From: Adlercreutzia sp. ZJ141
Lineage (GTDB): Bacteria > Actinomycetota > Coriobacteriia > Coriobacteriales > Eggerthellaceae
DNA: 64,000 nt
Reading direction: 5' to 3'
Assembly (NCBI RefSeq): GCF_011038965.1
Contig: NZ_JAAKEB010000007.1
Coordinates: 1-64,000, forward strand
Shown: one piece after another, positions 26,007 through 34,262 of the stretch
How the letters are laid out: each line of letters starts with the position of its first letter
How positions within the stretch are numbered: the first letter of the stretch is position 1
Notes under the pieces: generated by a model
Database searches by the model: none
Told to the model about the DNA's origin: nothing
What the model saw: only the letters and a program-made list of their open reading frames with translations
Position numbers and translations under genes: made by a program

Positions 26007-27191
26007 TCATGACTGCAACAGATAACGTCCCTCAAGCAACTTCACGTATGCGCTTCCTAAGCGTATAAATTCTTCGAGCTCGAGCGTTTCCCCCCGGCGT
26101 GTTGCTTCAATTCCCGCACCGGCTAGCAACTCAGGGATGCGAGCGGCAACCGCGGCACCCGCTTCCCCTCTGCCTGCGAAAAACGTCTTACATGAGTTCG
26201 CGATGGTCTTGCGGCGGCTAGCAAACGCCGCATCGGCCATCAAGCACGCTGCATCGACCAGCTCACGCGAGGCGGGGCTGCCATCAATTCCCGCACTTTC
26301 ACACCGATCGAGCCTGATCACTGAACTCTCCACACGCGGCGGCGGAAAAAAGTTGCCCGGCCCCACCGCAAAGCGGCCCGCCGGACGCGCGAACAGGCGA
26401 AGCTTCACCGTGTAGGCACCGTAGTTCTTCGTGCCGGGAGATGCACACATGCGGTCGGCTACTTCTTTCTGCACCATAACCGTAGCGCTCTCCAAACTAG
26501 AGAGCTGCTGGAAATAGCCCAGCACCACTGTGGCGGCAACCGCGTACGGTAGGTTCGCCACCAACTTGTTCGGCAACGCTGCAACATCCCCATCGACCGG
26601 CATTGCAGAGTGCTCATCGGTCGGCGTCTCAAGACACCCATCAGTTGTCGTCGCGGGGTGCCGTTTCCGTTCCACATCAGAAGGAAGCAGATGAAGCGCA
26701 TCCTTTTGAATAAGACGGAAGCGATCGGCCCATGGTGCGCACGTTTCGTTAAGCACGGCAGGCAGGTCGGCGTCGATTTCCACCGATGTCACAAAGCCAG
26801 CAGTTTTCAGTAACGCGATGGTCAGCGTACCAATGCCGGGTCCTACCTCGAGCACCGAGTCGCGCGGCGTCACACCAGCAAGCTGGATGATCTTGCGTAC
26901 AATAGCATCGTTTACAAGGAAGTTCTGACCGAACGAATACTTCGTCGAGAGTCCATGGGCGTCTAGTACCGCACGCGTTGCCGACACGTTGGCTAGTGGG
27001 GAAAGCGTGGCCGCGGCACCATCCAAGCCCGCTTCCCGCAAGTTAGCCACGACGCTTTCCGTTTCGTCCAGCAGCCCGAGCACTCCCTTGGCCACCCCTG
27101 CCACGAGACGGCTTGTTTGTGCGCCCGCCTTGACCTTGACCAGGCTTCTTTCGCTTGTCGTGTTCGGCAGCAGCACCGGGCTTTGCACCAT
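26007..27191 (-). CDS. rsmA: 16S rRNA dimethyladenosine transferase RsmA (KsgA)
   Basis: RsmA dimethylates two adjacent adenosines near the 3' end of 16S rRNA. The family core starts at about residue 68 of the longest frame (GLSTKYSFGQNFLVNDAIVR). SAM motif I is VLEVGPGIGTLTIALL, the acidic loop is VTSVEIDADL, and the catalytic motif is NLPYAVAAT. FFPPPRVESSVIRL lies in the C-terminal part. Two oddities are seen. The longest frame overlaps the flavodoxin-like gene by 149 bases, so the true start is probably internal (a GTG or TTG between 27045 and 26985). An insert of about 30 polar residues, including ATTTDGCLETPTDEHSAMPV, separates the acidic loop from NLPY. Confidence 0.93.
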   Translation of the reverse strand: MVQSPVLLPNTTSERSLVKVKAGAQTSRLVAGVAKGVLGLLDETESVVANLREAGLDGAAATLSPLANVSATRAVLDAHGLSTKYSFGQNFLVNDAIVRKIIQLAGVTPRDSVLEVGPGIGTLTIALLKTAGFVTSVEIDADLPAVLNETCAPWADRFRLIQKDALHLLPSDVERKRHPATTTDGCLETPTDEHSAMPVDGDVAALPNKLVANLPYAVAATVVLGYFQQLSSLESATVMVQKEVADRMCASPGTKNYGAYTVKLRLFARPAGRFAVGPGNFFPPPRVESSVIRLDRCESAGIDGSPASRELVDAACLMADAAFASRRKTIANSCKTFFAGRGEAGAAVAARIPELLAGAGIEATRRGETLELEEFIRLGSAYVKLLEGRYLLQS

Positions 27192-28059
27192 TTAGCCCCA
27201 GATCAAGACGCGGTTTTCCGCCCGTTCGCTTCTTGGAGGCATCCTTCTGAGCGTCTTTCCGCACGTCCTTTTGCGAACTCTTTTGGGCGCCCTTTTGCGC
27301 ATCGGCCTGCCCAGCATTGGATTCGCCGAGGACAACGATGTTACCCGCATGTGCTTGCGGTCGCCTTGGCGACACGTCGTACACAACAGCCTCTTCGACG
27401 ATCTCACCGGTGTCGTCAATGCGGCCCACCCAATCGAGCACCGTGTCTAAGCGGAAGCCCGCCACCGCAAGCGCCGACTTCACCACAGTAATGAGCGCAT
27501 CGAAGCCATGCGGGTCGCCACCTTCACCTACCACGTGCAGCGTCGCCGGGCGCTTAACGCCCTTGCGCGCGTTAGTCCAGAAATAAGGCTGCAAGCGATC
27601 GAGCAGCGCTTTGAGCTGCGACGGTGCACCCGCGAAGTACACCGGAGACACCACTACCAGCTCGTCGGCGGCATCGATGAGCGGGTATATCTCCTGCATG
27701 TCGTCACCGATCACGCACACCGGCGCACCGTCGATAGCACCGTCGGCGTCCACATGCGCGCAAGTGCCTGACGCGTCAGCACCTACACGAGCACAAGCAT
27801 CCGGTGCGTCGTCTTTGCCTGTATCGGCTTCATCCGCGCGTTCACCGTCATCCTCACCGTTTTCATCGCACACGTCGCACCGCACGGGCATGCAGCAGGC
27901 GCACCCCGTGCAACCCGCAATGTCGAGCGTCGACACCGGAACGAGCGCCACCTCTTCATCGGGATGCTCTTCAATACACGCTTCAAATAGTAGGTCGGCA
28001 AGCGCCGCACTGCGCCCATTCACCCGCGGCGAACCAACGATTATCAGCCGGTTTGTCAT
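27043..28059 (-). CDS. Flavodoxin-like NAD(P)H-dependent FMN reductase with basic tail
   Basis: A 338-residue protein. The N-terminal flavodoxin fold (IIVGSPRVNGRSAALADLLF, then CTGCACC and VVSPVYFAGAPSQLKALLDR) matches iron-sulfur-flavoprotein/NADPH-dependent FMN reductase enzymes. The Cys-rich loop is expanded by about 50 acidic residues with further cysteines. From about residue 245 the sequence becomes a Lys/Gln/Gly/Arg-rich low-complexity tail (QKDVRKDAQKDASKKRTGGK), ending RAAGRNGKRRG. The tail overlaps the rsmA frame. The electron partner is unknown. Confidence 0.8.
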   Translation of the reverse strand: MTNRLIIVGSPRVNGRSAALADLLFEACIEEHPDEEVALVPVSTLDIAGCTGCACCMPVRCDVCDENGEDDGERADEADTGKDDAPDACARVGADASGTCAHVDADGAIDGAPVCVIGDDMQEIYPLIDAADELVVVSPVYFAGAPSQLKALLDRLQPYFWTNARKGVKRPATLHVVGEGGDPHGFDALITVVKSALAVAGFRLDTVLDWVGRIDDTGEIVEEAVVYDVSPRRPQAHAGNIVVLGESNAGQADAQKGAQKSSQKDVRKDAQKDASKKRTGGKPRLDLGLNGAKPGAAAEHDKRKKPGQGQGGRTNKPSRGRGGQGSARAAGRNGKRRG

Positions 28060-28150
28060 CTTATCCCCTCACTTGAAGCCAGTGGCCCCGTCGTTTCTCC
28101 GCCTCAGTCCTGTGCGCCCCTGTTCGCAATGCTCACGGCGCGCAAATTAT

Positions 28151-28312
28151 CTAGGGAAACACTGATTAATTCCGCCAGCCTTGCACTGACGAACCGGTAT
28201 CTGAGAATTTCAGACCTCATTTACGCACGTCAGTGCGCGCATTCGGTCTTCAATCCTCAGGTATCCGCCTCGCCAGCGCAAGGCAAGACGGCTTTAATCA
28301 GTGTTTCCCTAG
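28151..28312. repeat. 162-bp foldback (MITE-like) element at the 3' end of tatD
   Basis: The ends are perfect 19-bp inverted repeats: CTAGGGAAACACTGATTAA at 28151-28169 and its complement at 28294-28312. The similarity between arms continues inwards with mismatches (CCTTGC, CTGACG/CTGGCG, GGTATC, TGAGAATTTCAGACC) almost to the middle, where GCAC and GTGC close the fold. The whole element can therefore form one long imperfect hairpin. The right 56 bases are translated as the end of tatD. Related single ends occur at 25970, 32325 and 59661. Confidence 0.8.
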
Positions 28313-29402
28313 CGCATACGTAATCGTGCGCGTGCGTTTCTTGCCACGGCGTGCGCGGACGATCCAAAAACGCACGCGCATTGAGTTCGAGTTGTTCAAG
28401 CAACGCCTGGCGCTCGGTGCCCAAAGCGCACCCACGAACCTCGGCAAGGCGTGCCGCCGTGAACAAAACGTGCACCGGCTCGCATTCCACACCGCGCAAT
28501 GGAACGGGGGTCATGTACGGCGAATCGGTTTCGGTGAGCAGCCTATCTGCGGGAACGCGCGCCGCAGCGTCGCGGATGGCCTCACCGCTGTTAAACGTCA
28601 GCGCCCCGCCGAACGCCACGTAGCACCCCGCATCAACCCAGGGAGCAAGCGTTTCCCAATCGGACGTGAAACAATGCAACAGCACACCAGCCTTTGGCCA
28701 GCCTTGCTCCTCCAAAATGGAGAACGCGTCGTCATGAGCCTCCCGCACATGTAGCGCCACGGGCAGCCCCGTTTCGTGTGCGAGCTGAATTTGGCGCGCA
28801 AACACGCTTTTCTGTGCAGCGCGCGGCGACAGGTCGTAATGGTAATCGAGCCCGATCTCGCCGATAGCAGCAACGCGTGCGCAAGTTAGATGGCGACGCA
28901 ACGCACCTTCAATATCGGGCGTCCAATCCTTCGCATTGTGAGGATGCACTCCTACGCACAACCGCACGTCCGGCAAGGACGGCACGGGCGATACAGCGCC
29001 GCACGCTGCAGCTTCGCCCCCTTCCCCACCGCACGCCAACGCGGACACTTCGGCCGCTGCCGCAGCAGCTGCCGTACCCATCGGATCAGCCGCCGCAGCC
29101 GTGTTCGCCAGAAGCTGCGGCAACAGCTCTTCAGCCTCGCGCAGCCAACCATCGAGTGCAGCAAACGGCGTATTACCGTCTTCCACTTCGTCAATAATAA
29201 GTCCCAAAAGCGACATCCCATACGCTGCCGCGCGCGCAAACGCCAGCGACGGATGCTTCAGATAGTGAACGTGGGCATGCGTATCGACAACCGGAGCCTC
29301 AAGCTTCGGCGCGGCAACCACCTTGTACGTGTCGCTCTTCCGCCGAACGCGGAAGAGCGCATCGCAAAATGCCTGATTATTGTCACAGCTTTCGTCGGAC
29401 AT
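28257..29402 (-). CDS. tatD: TatD-family metal-dependent hydrolase with alanine-rich insert
   Basis: A 381-residue amidohydrolase-fold deoxyribonuclease; the family is usually about 260 residues. Metal ligands are VDTHAHVHYLKHP, IGEIGLDYHYD, PVALHVREAHDDAF, VLLHCFTSDW and LLTETDSPYMTPVP. An insert between residues about 75 and 145 is rich in Ala, Gly and Glu and looks disordered. The last 18 codons, starting RETLIKAVLP, lie inside the foldback element at 28151-28312, so the natural stop seems to have been replaced by element sequence. The upstream metG gene is 23 bases away and probably cotranscribed. Confidence 0.92.
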   Translation of the reverse strand: MSDESCDNNQAFCDALFRVRRKSDTYKVVAAPKLEAPVVDTHAHVHYLKHPSLAFARAAAYGMSLLGLIIDEVEDGNTPFAALDGWLREAEELLPQLLANTAAAADPMGTAAAAAAAEVSALACGGEGGEAAACGAVSPVPSLPDVRLCVGVHPHNAKDWTPDIEGALRRHLTCARVAAIGEIGLDYHYDLSPRAAQKSVFARQIQLAHETGLPVALHVREAHDDAFSILEEQGWPKAGVLLHCFTSDWETLAPWVDAGCYVAFGGALTFNSGEAIRDAAARVPADRLLTETDSPYMTPVPLRGVECEPVHVLFTAARLAEVRGCALGTERQALLEQLELNARAFLDRPRTPWQETHAHDYVCARETLIKAVLPCAGEADT

Positions 29403-29425
29403 GCCCTCGGTGCCCTTCCGTTTCC

Positions 29426-31000
29426 TTACAGCTCAGGAATATCGGTCAGGCGCGGGAACAGCGGGTCACCCACCTCAACAGCGTTACCGGCGGGCAGCTG
29501 ACCCCATGCGGTGGCAGCTTCGATGTCGCAAACAGACGACACATCGCCCAAGCTCAAGCGCCGGAACACCTCTGCCGAGGTATTCGGCATGAACGGCGCC
29601 ATGTACAGTGCAATAATGCGGATAGACTCAAGCGAGTTATACATGACAGCTGCCAATTGATCTGCGGTTTCCTCGGACTTCGCCAGGTTCCACGGCGCCG
29701 ATTCCTCAACGTAGAGGTTCACGCGACTCGCTAGCTTCTGCACAGCTGCGGCAGCCCCAGTGAAGTCGACCTGTGCCATGCAGGCGTCGTATTCGGCATA
29801 CAGCGCGTCGCTGATTTCGCGCAGCGGATTTTCGGCCGCGAACGCAGGCGCAGCAGGCACCTTTGCACCGAAGTACTTCTTCGTCATGTTGAACACGCGG
29901 CTCACCAGGTTTCCCCAGGTGTTGGCCAAATCGGCGTTGTACACCTGCACCATGCGTTCCATAGAGATGTTGCCATCTTGGCCGAACTGCACGTCGCTCA
30001 TGAAATAGTAACGGTACGCATCCACGCCGAACACCTTCACCAGGTCGGCCGGCATAAGGCCGTTGCCCTTGCTCTTCGACATCTTCTCGCCCTTGGTCAG
30101 CAAAAAGCCATGGCCAAACACCGTATGCGTAATGGGCAGTCCTGCCGCCATCAGCATGGCTGGCCAGATAACGCAGTGAAAACGCGTGATGTCCTTCCCC
30201 ACGAAATGGTATTGCATAGGCCAACGCCGCTCGAACTCGCCAGCGCGCTCGTCCTCGTCAGCGTACCCAATACCGGTCAGATACGCGATCAGCGCATCGG
30301 CCCACACGTAGGCCACATGCCCCTGATCAAACGGCAGCGGCACGCCCCAGCTAAACGTCGACCGACTGATGGAGAGATCCTTCAGGCCGCTTTTCACAAA
30401 CGTCACGATCTCGTTCTTGCGGGTTTCAGGACGAATGAAATCGGGGTTCGCCTCGAAGAAGTCAAGCAGTGGCTGTTGGAATTCCGACAGTTTGAAGAAC
30501 CAGTTTTCCTCACCCGACGCCATCAGCTGCACTGGGCGCTTGCAGTCGGGACACACGAACTGGCCGTCGTCGTTTTTCTCCAAGTCACTTTCGGCATAAT
30601 AGGTTTCCTCGTGTACGCAGTACCAACCCTCGTAACTGCTCTTGTACAGGTAGCCCTTGTCGTGCAGATCGCACCAAAACTTCTGCACGCTGCGCGCATG
30701 ACGCGGCTCGGTGGTGCGCACGAAGTCGGTATAGGTGATGTTCAACAAGTCCCATGCGTCACGAAACGCCGGTTCCATGGAGTCGCACCATTCCTGAGGC
30801 TGCATGCCCTTAGCGGCAGCGGTGTCGGCCACCTTCTGGCCATGCTCATCCATGCCGGTGACGAAGGCCACGTCGTAGCCGTTCATTCGCTGGTAGCGAG
30901 CCACCGTGTCGGCGGCCACCGTAGTGTAGGCCGTACCCAGATGCGGCGCGGCATTCACGTAGTAGATCGGCGTGGTGAACGAATAGGTTCCCTTGGACAT
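29426..31000 (-). CDS. metG: Methionyl-tRNA synthetase
   Basis: A 524-residue class I synthetase. The HIGH-type motif is NAAPHLGTAYTTV and the KMSKS motif is GEKMSKSKGNGLMP. The connective domain keeps one zinc-type pair (FVCPDCKRPVQL). GKDITRFHCVIWPAMLMAA is the typical catalytic-domain segment. There is no C-terminal EMAP-type tRNA-binding domain, as in short MetG forms. The start at 31000 is chosen for AAGGGAG 10 bases upstream; an in-frame start at 31027 is weaker. tatD follows directly, a common pairing (metG-tatD-rsmA) that is only partly kept here because the flavodoxin-like gene intervenes. Confidence 0.96.
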   Translation of the reverse strand: MSKGTYSFTTPIYYVNAAPHLGTAYTTVAADTVARYQRMNGYDVAFVTGMDEHGQKVADTAAAKGMQPQEWCDSMEPAFRDAWDLLNITYTDFVRTTEPRHARSVQKFWCDLHDKGYLYKSSYEGWYCVHEETYYAESDLEKNDDGQFVCPDCKRPVQLMASGEENWFFKLSEFQQPLLDFFEANPDFIRPETRKNEIVTFVKSGLKDLSISRSTFSWGVPLPFDQGHVAYVWADALIAYLTGIGYADEDERAGEFERRWPMQYHFVGKDITRFHCVIWPAMLMAAGLPITHTVFGHGFLLTKGEKMSKSKGNGLMPADLVKVFGVDAYRYYFMSDVQFGQDGNISMERMVQVYNADLANTWGNLVSRVFNMTKKYFGAKVPAAPAFAAENPLREISDALYAEYDACMAQVDFTGAAAAVQKLASRVNLYVEESAPWNLAKSEETADQLAAVMYNSLESIRIIALYMAPFMPNTSAEVFRRLSLGDVSSVCDIEAATAWGQLPAGNAVEVGDPLFPRLTDIPEL

Positions 31001-31072
31001 ATCGCGCAAACTCCCTTCCCGCCGCAAACGAATGGTGCCCTTGGCGGATATCGTGAAAACAACCTTTGCATT

Positions 31073-32194
31073 TTAGCACGCGAAGCAAGGTGAATTTCGT
31101 CGTAAATAGTCACGCAGATACGGCAACGCGAAATCAACTTCACCTCTTTTGGGCTCGAACAAGATATGCGCATCAAGCAACCTCCGCCGATACGTACCCG
31201 CATACTGCGGAGTCTTGCCCATGATTTCGGCAATGGCGGCATTATTGGCGGAACCATCGAATCGAGCAAGCGCTTCTAGATACTCAACACCACCGGCCGA
31301 CAAACCGGCAAGCTCCGGCTCACACACAGCAGCATCAAGCTCAATGGTCGACTGCGCGATGCCCGCCATTACATCAGCGGCAGTTACACGCACGCCATTT
31401 ATATCCCTCGACACCACGCTGTCCCACATGTTGTAGCCCACAAGTTGCACCATGTACGGATACCCATACGTAGCCTCAGCCGCACGGCAAGCGAGATCAG
31501 CATCAAGCGCCATCCCCCGCAACTCAAACGTTTCTTTATATGATGCGCTTACTTCCTCAATAGGAACATCGAAGAGAACTTCTCGCTTCGCACGACGCAT
31601 GAACGTGAGAACATCGTCATTCAGCAGGTCAGACACAAGGCTCGGTAGCCCTGCGAACACAATAGCAACCTCTCGATTCTCGCTCACAAGGTGTTGAATG
31701 GCCGTTGCCACAGCAACCAAGTCGTCACGGTGCGCCGCCTGCGCTTCATCAATGGTAACAAGAAGCCCCACGCCCTTCCGCTCGAGTTTGTTCAAACGTT
31801 CGGAAAACGCCTGACGCAATGTGAGCGGCATGGTCTTACCAGAAAGCTCAACTTGCCCCAAGCTACCACTCATACCCAACATACTTACTTCTGGGCGCAC
31901 GACAAGCTTATCAACAAGTCCGGCTTTGCCCGACAACGCCTGAACCAACCGTTCGGACAGTCCTTCCGAGCCCGTTTCAGACACCACCGCCCATCCGCGC
32001 TCTTTGGCTCGATTCGCTAAGCTAGCGAGCGTAACTGTTTTCCCCGTTCCACGCGCACCTGTTACCAGCATGATGCGCCCCGGCGCACCGACACCGTTGT
32101 CCAGGCCTTTCTCGAAATCCCGAACCACTTCGGTTCGACCGATCATCTTCGGCGGGTTGCCGCCCGCCGTCGGCTTAAACGGGTTTGCTCGCAT
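31073..32194 (-). CDS. AAA ATPase (Orc1/Cdc6-like fold), function unknown
   Basis: A 373-residue P-loop ATPase. Walker A is MLVTGARGTGKTVTLASLAN and Walker B is GLLVTIDEAQAAHRDDLVAV, followed by a sensor-like IVFAGLPSL. The N-terminus MRANPFKPTAGGNPPKMIGR and the C-terminal winged-helix-like part (AEIMGKTPQYAGTYRRRLLD) fit a group of AAA proteins common in Actinomycetota and distantly like archaeal Orc1/Cdc6 ATPases. GAAGGAAGG precedes the ATG at 32194. Three exact 18-bp repeats lie upstream and are read through only if an upstream TTG or ATG is used. No partner gene indicates a role. Confidence 0.8.
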   Translation of the reverse strand: MRANPFKPTAGGNPPKMIGRTEVVRDFEKGLDNGVGAPGRIMLVTGARGTGKTVTLASLANRAKERGWAVVSETGSEGLSERLVQALSGKAGLVDKLVVRPEVSMLGMSGSLGQVELSGKTMPLTLRQAFSERLNKLERKGVGLLVTIDEAQAAHRDDLVAVATAIQHLVSENREVAIVFAGLPSLVSDLLNDDVLTFMRRAKREVLFDVPIEEVSASYKETFELRGMALDADLACRAAEATYGYPYMVQLVGYNMWDSVVSRDINGVRVTAADVMAGIAQSTIELDAAVCEPELAGLSAGGVEYLEALARFDGSANNAAIAEIMGKTPQYAGTYRRRLLDAHILFEPKRGEVDFALPYLRDYLRRNSPCFAC

Positions 32195-32240
32195 CGCATA
32201 GCCTTCCTTCGAAACCAAAACTGCCTCGATTATGCCGAGC

Positions 32241-32294
32241 AAAATAGACAGAATAAACAAAATAGACAGAATAAACAAAATAGACAGAATAAAC
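32241..32294. repeat. Three perfect 18-bp tandem repeats upstream of the AAA ATPase
   Basis: The unit AAAATAGACAGAATAAAC occurs three times without change at 32241-32258, 32259-32276 and 32277-32294. It lies 47-100 bases upstream of the ATPase start in its leader or promoter. The repeat keeps reading frame (18 = 6 codons), so an N-terminally extended protein would carry a hydrophobic FILSIL repeat. It could be a protein-binding array or a slippage-prone tract. Confidence 0.9.
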
Positions 32295-32315
32295 AGCGGG
32301 TGCGCCAAGCGGATT

Positions 32316-33857
32316 CTACCGCCCAGGGAAACACTGATTAAGTCGATAGACTTGTACGCACACGTCCTCAATCGCGCTTACCACCGCTTCGATATCGCAT
32401 TCGCGAAGGGTGCTGTAGTCTACGACGAGCGTTTGGTCGGCAGAAAGCCACGCAAGGTCATCTGCAGAATCGGCAGCGATGCGACACGAGGTGTCATCTG
32501 TAGCGCACGCAACTTTGGCATACGCTGCACCTTGGCAGAAACTCGCAAGCGACCGCACTCGCACGCCCCGCTCGTGCAGCGCCGCCACCACTTCATCGAC
32601 AGACTGTACACCGGCAGCGCCCCTGCACATGCGCAGCAAAAAACTCAACCCCGCATCTTCGTTGAGCACTTGCACGCGACTCGCCAGTGGCCCTGCTGCC
32701 AACCGTGCGAGCAGTACATCACGCAACATACGGCACCTCGTACGCAACCGGCTCACGTGCCGCTCGTAAGCACCGCTTTCTAAAAAGCGCGCCATGGCAA
32801 CCTGCTCGATGCTGCCCACCGTACTCGAATAAAACGACAGTTCACCAGCAAGTCGTTCTGCCAGCCGCTCGGGAAGCACCAGGTAGGCTAGGCGAAACGA
32901 CGGCCCCATACTCTTCGTGAACGTGTTCGCGTAGATAACCTTACCGCAAGCGTCCATACTCTGTAACGTAGGAAGCGGGCGTCCCGCCAAGCGAAATTGA
33001 CAATCGTAGTCATCTTCCACGATGTAGCGATCAGCACACTTCGCCGCCCATGCAAGCAATTCGTAGCGACGGGGGGCCGCCGTCACGCCACCCGTGGGAA
33101 ACTGATGCGACGGCATAAGATGCGCGACGCGTGCCCCACTTCGCTCGAGCACGGTCATCGAAACACCAGATGGCTCGAGGGGAATCGGCACTGCACGAAC
33201 CCCGAGCGAGTGGTACACGTGCGTTAAGCGCGGATACCCCGGGTCTTCGACCGCATAGGCACCTCCACTACCGATAAGCTGCACGATCAAGCTGTACAGC
33301 GTTTGTGCGCCCGCACCTACAACCACCTGATCAGGCGATGCATGCATACCCCGCTCGCTGCGTACATGATGGGCAATAGCTTCGCGCAAGCGCGGATGTC
33401 CGAACACACCCGGCTGCGAAAGCAGCGTTTTCTCTGATTCCTGGCTAAGCGTCGCGCGCAACTCGCGCGACCACTGCGCAAGCGGAAACCAGCTGCGCCC
33501 CGCGGACGACCCCGTAAGGTCGATAACAGCACCGCACCCAGCCGACGTTCGCAGCCCTTCGAGTGCCAACATGCTTTGAGTGCCTGCTGCCACCGACGTC
33601 GCCGACACACGAGGCGGAAGCTCGCACGCGAAATAACCCCGTCGTTCTTCTGCTCGAACATACCCTTCCGCAACCAGCTGGGCATACGCCCCTTCAACCG
33701 TAACAACACTCACACCCAAATGCTTGGCGAATGCCCGCTTGCTCGGCAGCTTCTCATTCGGTGCGATAACGCCTCCCTCAATGTCGGAGCGCAAGCACGC
33801 ATACAAATGCGCATATAGGCTTTTCTCGTCCCGGTTCTCCATGTTGTACGTAAGCAC
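32316..33857 (-). CDS. pdxR: MocR/PdxR-type regulator (GntR DNA-binding domain fused to aminotransferase fold)
   Basis: A 513-residue regulator. The N-terminal winged helix has SLYAHLYACLRSDIEGGVIA and LPSKRAFAKHLGVSVVTVEG. The C-terminal type I aminotransferase domain has VVGAGAQTLYSLIVQLIGSG, IVEDDYDCQF and the PLP lysine in YANTFTKSMGPSFRLAYLV. Such proteins sense PLP and control vitamin B6 genes. It is divergent from pdxY, whose product makes PLP, so control of pdxY is likely. The GTG at 33857 is preferred because AAGGAGA lies 6-12 bases upstream; an ATG at 33842 has none. The last codons (LNQCFPGR) are encoded by a copy of the GGGAAACACTGATTAA repeat. Confidence 0.88.
   Translation of the reverse strand: MLTYNMENRDEKSLYAHLYACLRSDIEGGVIAPNEKLPSKRAFAKHLGVSVVTVEGAYAQLVAEGYVRAEERRGYFACELPPRVSATSVAAGTQSMLALEGLRTSAGCGAVIDLTGSSAGRSWFPLAQWSRELRATLSQESEKTLLSQPGVFGHPRLREAIAHHVRSERGMHASPDQVVVGAGAQTLYSLIVQLIGSGGAYAVEDPGYPRLTHVYHSLGVRAVPIPLEPSGVSMTVLERSGARVAHLMPSHQFPTGGVTAAPRRYELLAWAAKCADRYIVEDDYDCQFRLAGRPLPTLQSMDACGKVIYANTFTKSMGPSFRLAYLVLPERLAERLAGELSFYSSTVGSIEQVAMARFLESGAYERHVSRLRTRCRMLRDVLLARLAAGPLASRVQVLNEDAGLSFLLRMCRGAAGVQSVDEVVAALHERGVRVRSLASFCQGAAYAKVACATDDTSCRIAADSADDLAWLSADQTLVVDYSTLRECDIEAVVSAIEDVCVQVYRLNQCFPGR
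32325..32341. repeat. Single end of the GGGAAACACTG foldback family in the mocR 3' end
   Basis: AGGGAAACACTGATTAA is identical to the inner 17 bases of both ends of the element at 28151-28312. It is translated in reverse as part of the last codons of the MocR-type regulator. A second short inverted pair (AAGTC / GACTT) follows immediately. No matching opposite end was found close by. Confidence 0.75.
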
Positions 33858-33899
33858 AGTTTGTCTCCTTATTTTCAGCAGCAACCGCAGCGAAGCAGC

Positions 33900-33975
33900 G
33901 AAGATGGAGGGGTGAAGCATTACGTGCTCAAGCAGGTGCTCGCTTGAGCACGTAATGCTTCGCACCTCCGTCTTC
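33900..33975. repeat. Foldback A in the pdxR-pdxY intergenic region
   Basis: Two 34-bp arms (33900-33933 and 33942-33975) are inverted repeats with an 8-base loop. The inner 20 bp, GAAGCATTACGTGCTCAAGC, match perfectly, and the outer part has three mismatches. It lies 43 bases upstream of the pdxR start. Confidence 0.85.
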
Positions 33976-34002
33976 ACTCCTGCCCCTCTGCACGGTCACA
34001 AC

Positions 34003-34136
34003 GAAGAAGTGGGGAGAAGGGCTCGGGGCGTTGCGCGCGCAGATTGCGCAGCGACTGAAACGGTCCAGTGGACCGTTTCACCAAGCGAGCACTTGCTTGA
34101 GCACGTAACACTCCGAGCCCTTCTCCCCACTTCTTC
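34003..34136. repeat. Foldback B in the pdxR-pdxY intergenic region
   Basis: The outer arms are a perfect 24-bp inverted repeat (34003-34026 and 34113-34136; left arm begins GAAGAAGTGGGGAGAAGG). The tip is an 11-bp perfect repeat TGAAACGGTCC / GGACCGTTTCA at 34056-34066 and 34070-34080. The right arm also carries GCTTGAGCACGTAA, shared with foldback A. The whole 134 bases can fold into one long hairpin. Confidence 0.85.
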
Positions 34137-34262
34137 ACACCACAGACCACAACACCTTCCGTATCTGGTCTTATCGAAAACACCGTAACTGACTATATCA
34201 ACCTATCCATATGGATTTTATACTGACGCCCAATACGCAAAGAAACGCCAAAGGAGGCTATC

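Noticed and set aside
32241-32294. Tandem repeats considered as a CRISPR array
   Set aside because: The 18-bp units are contiguous with no spacers, and no cas genes are in the window.
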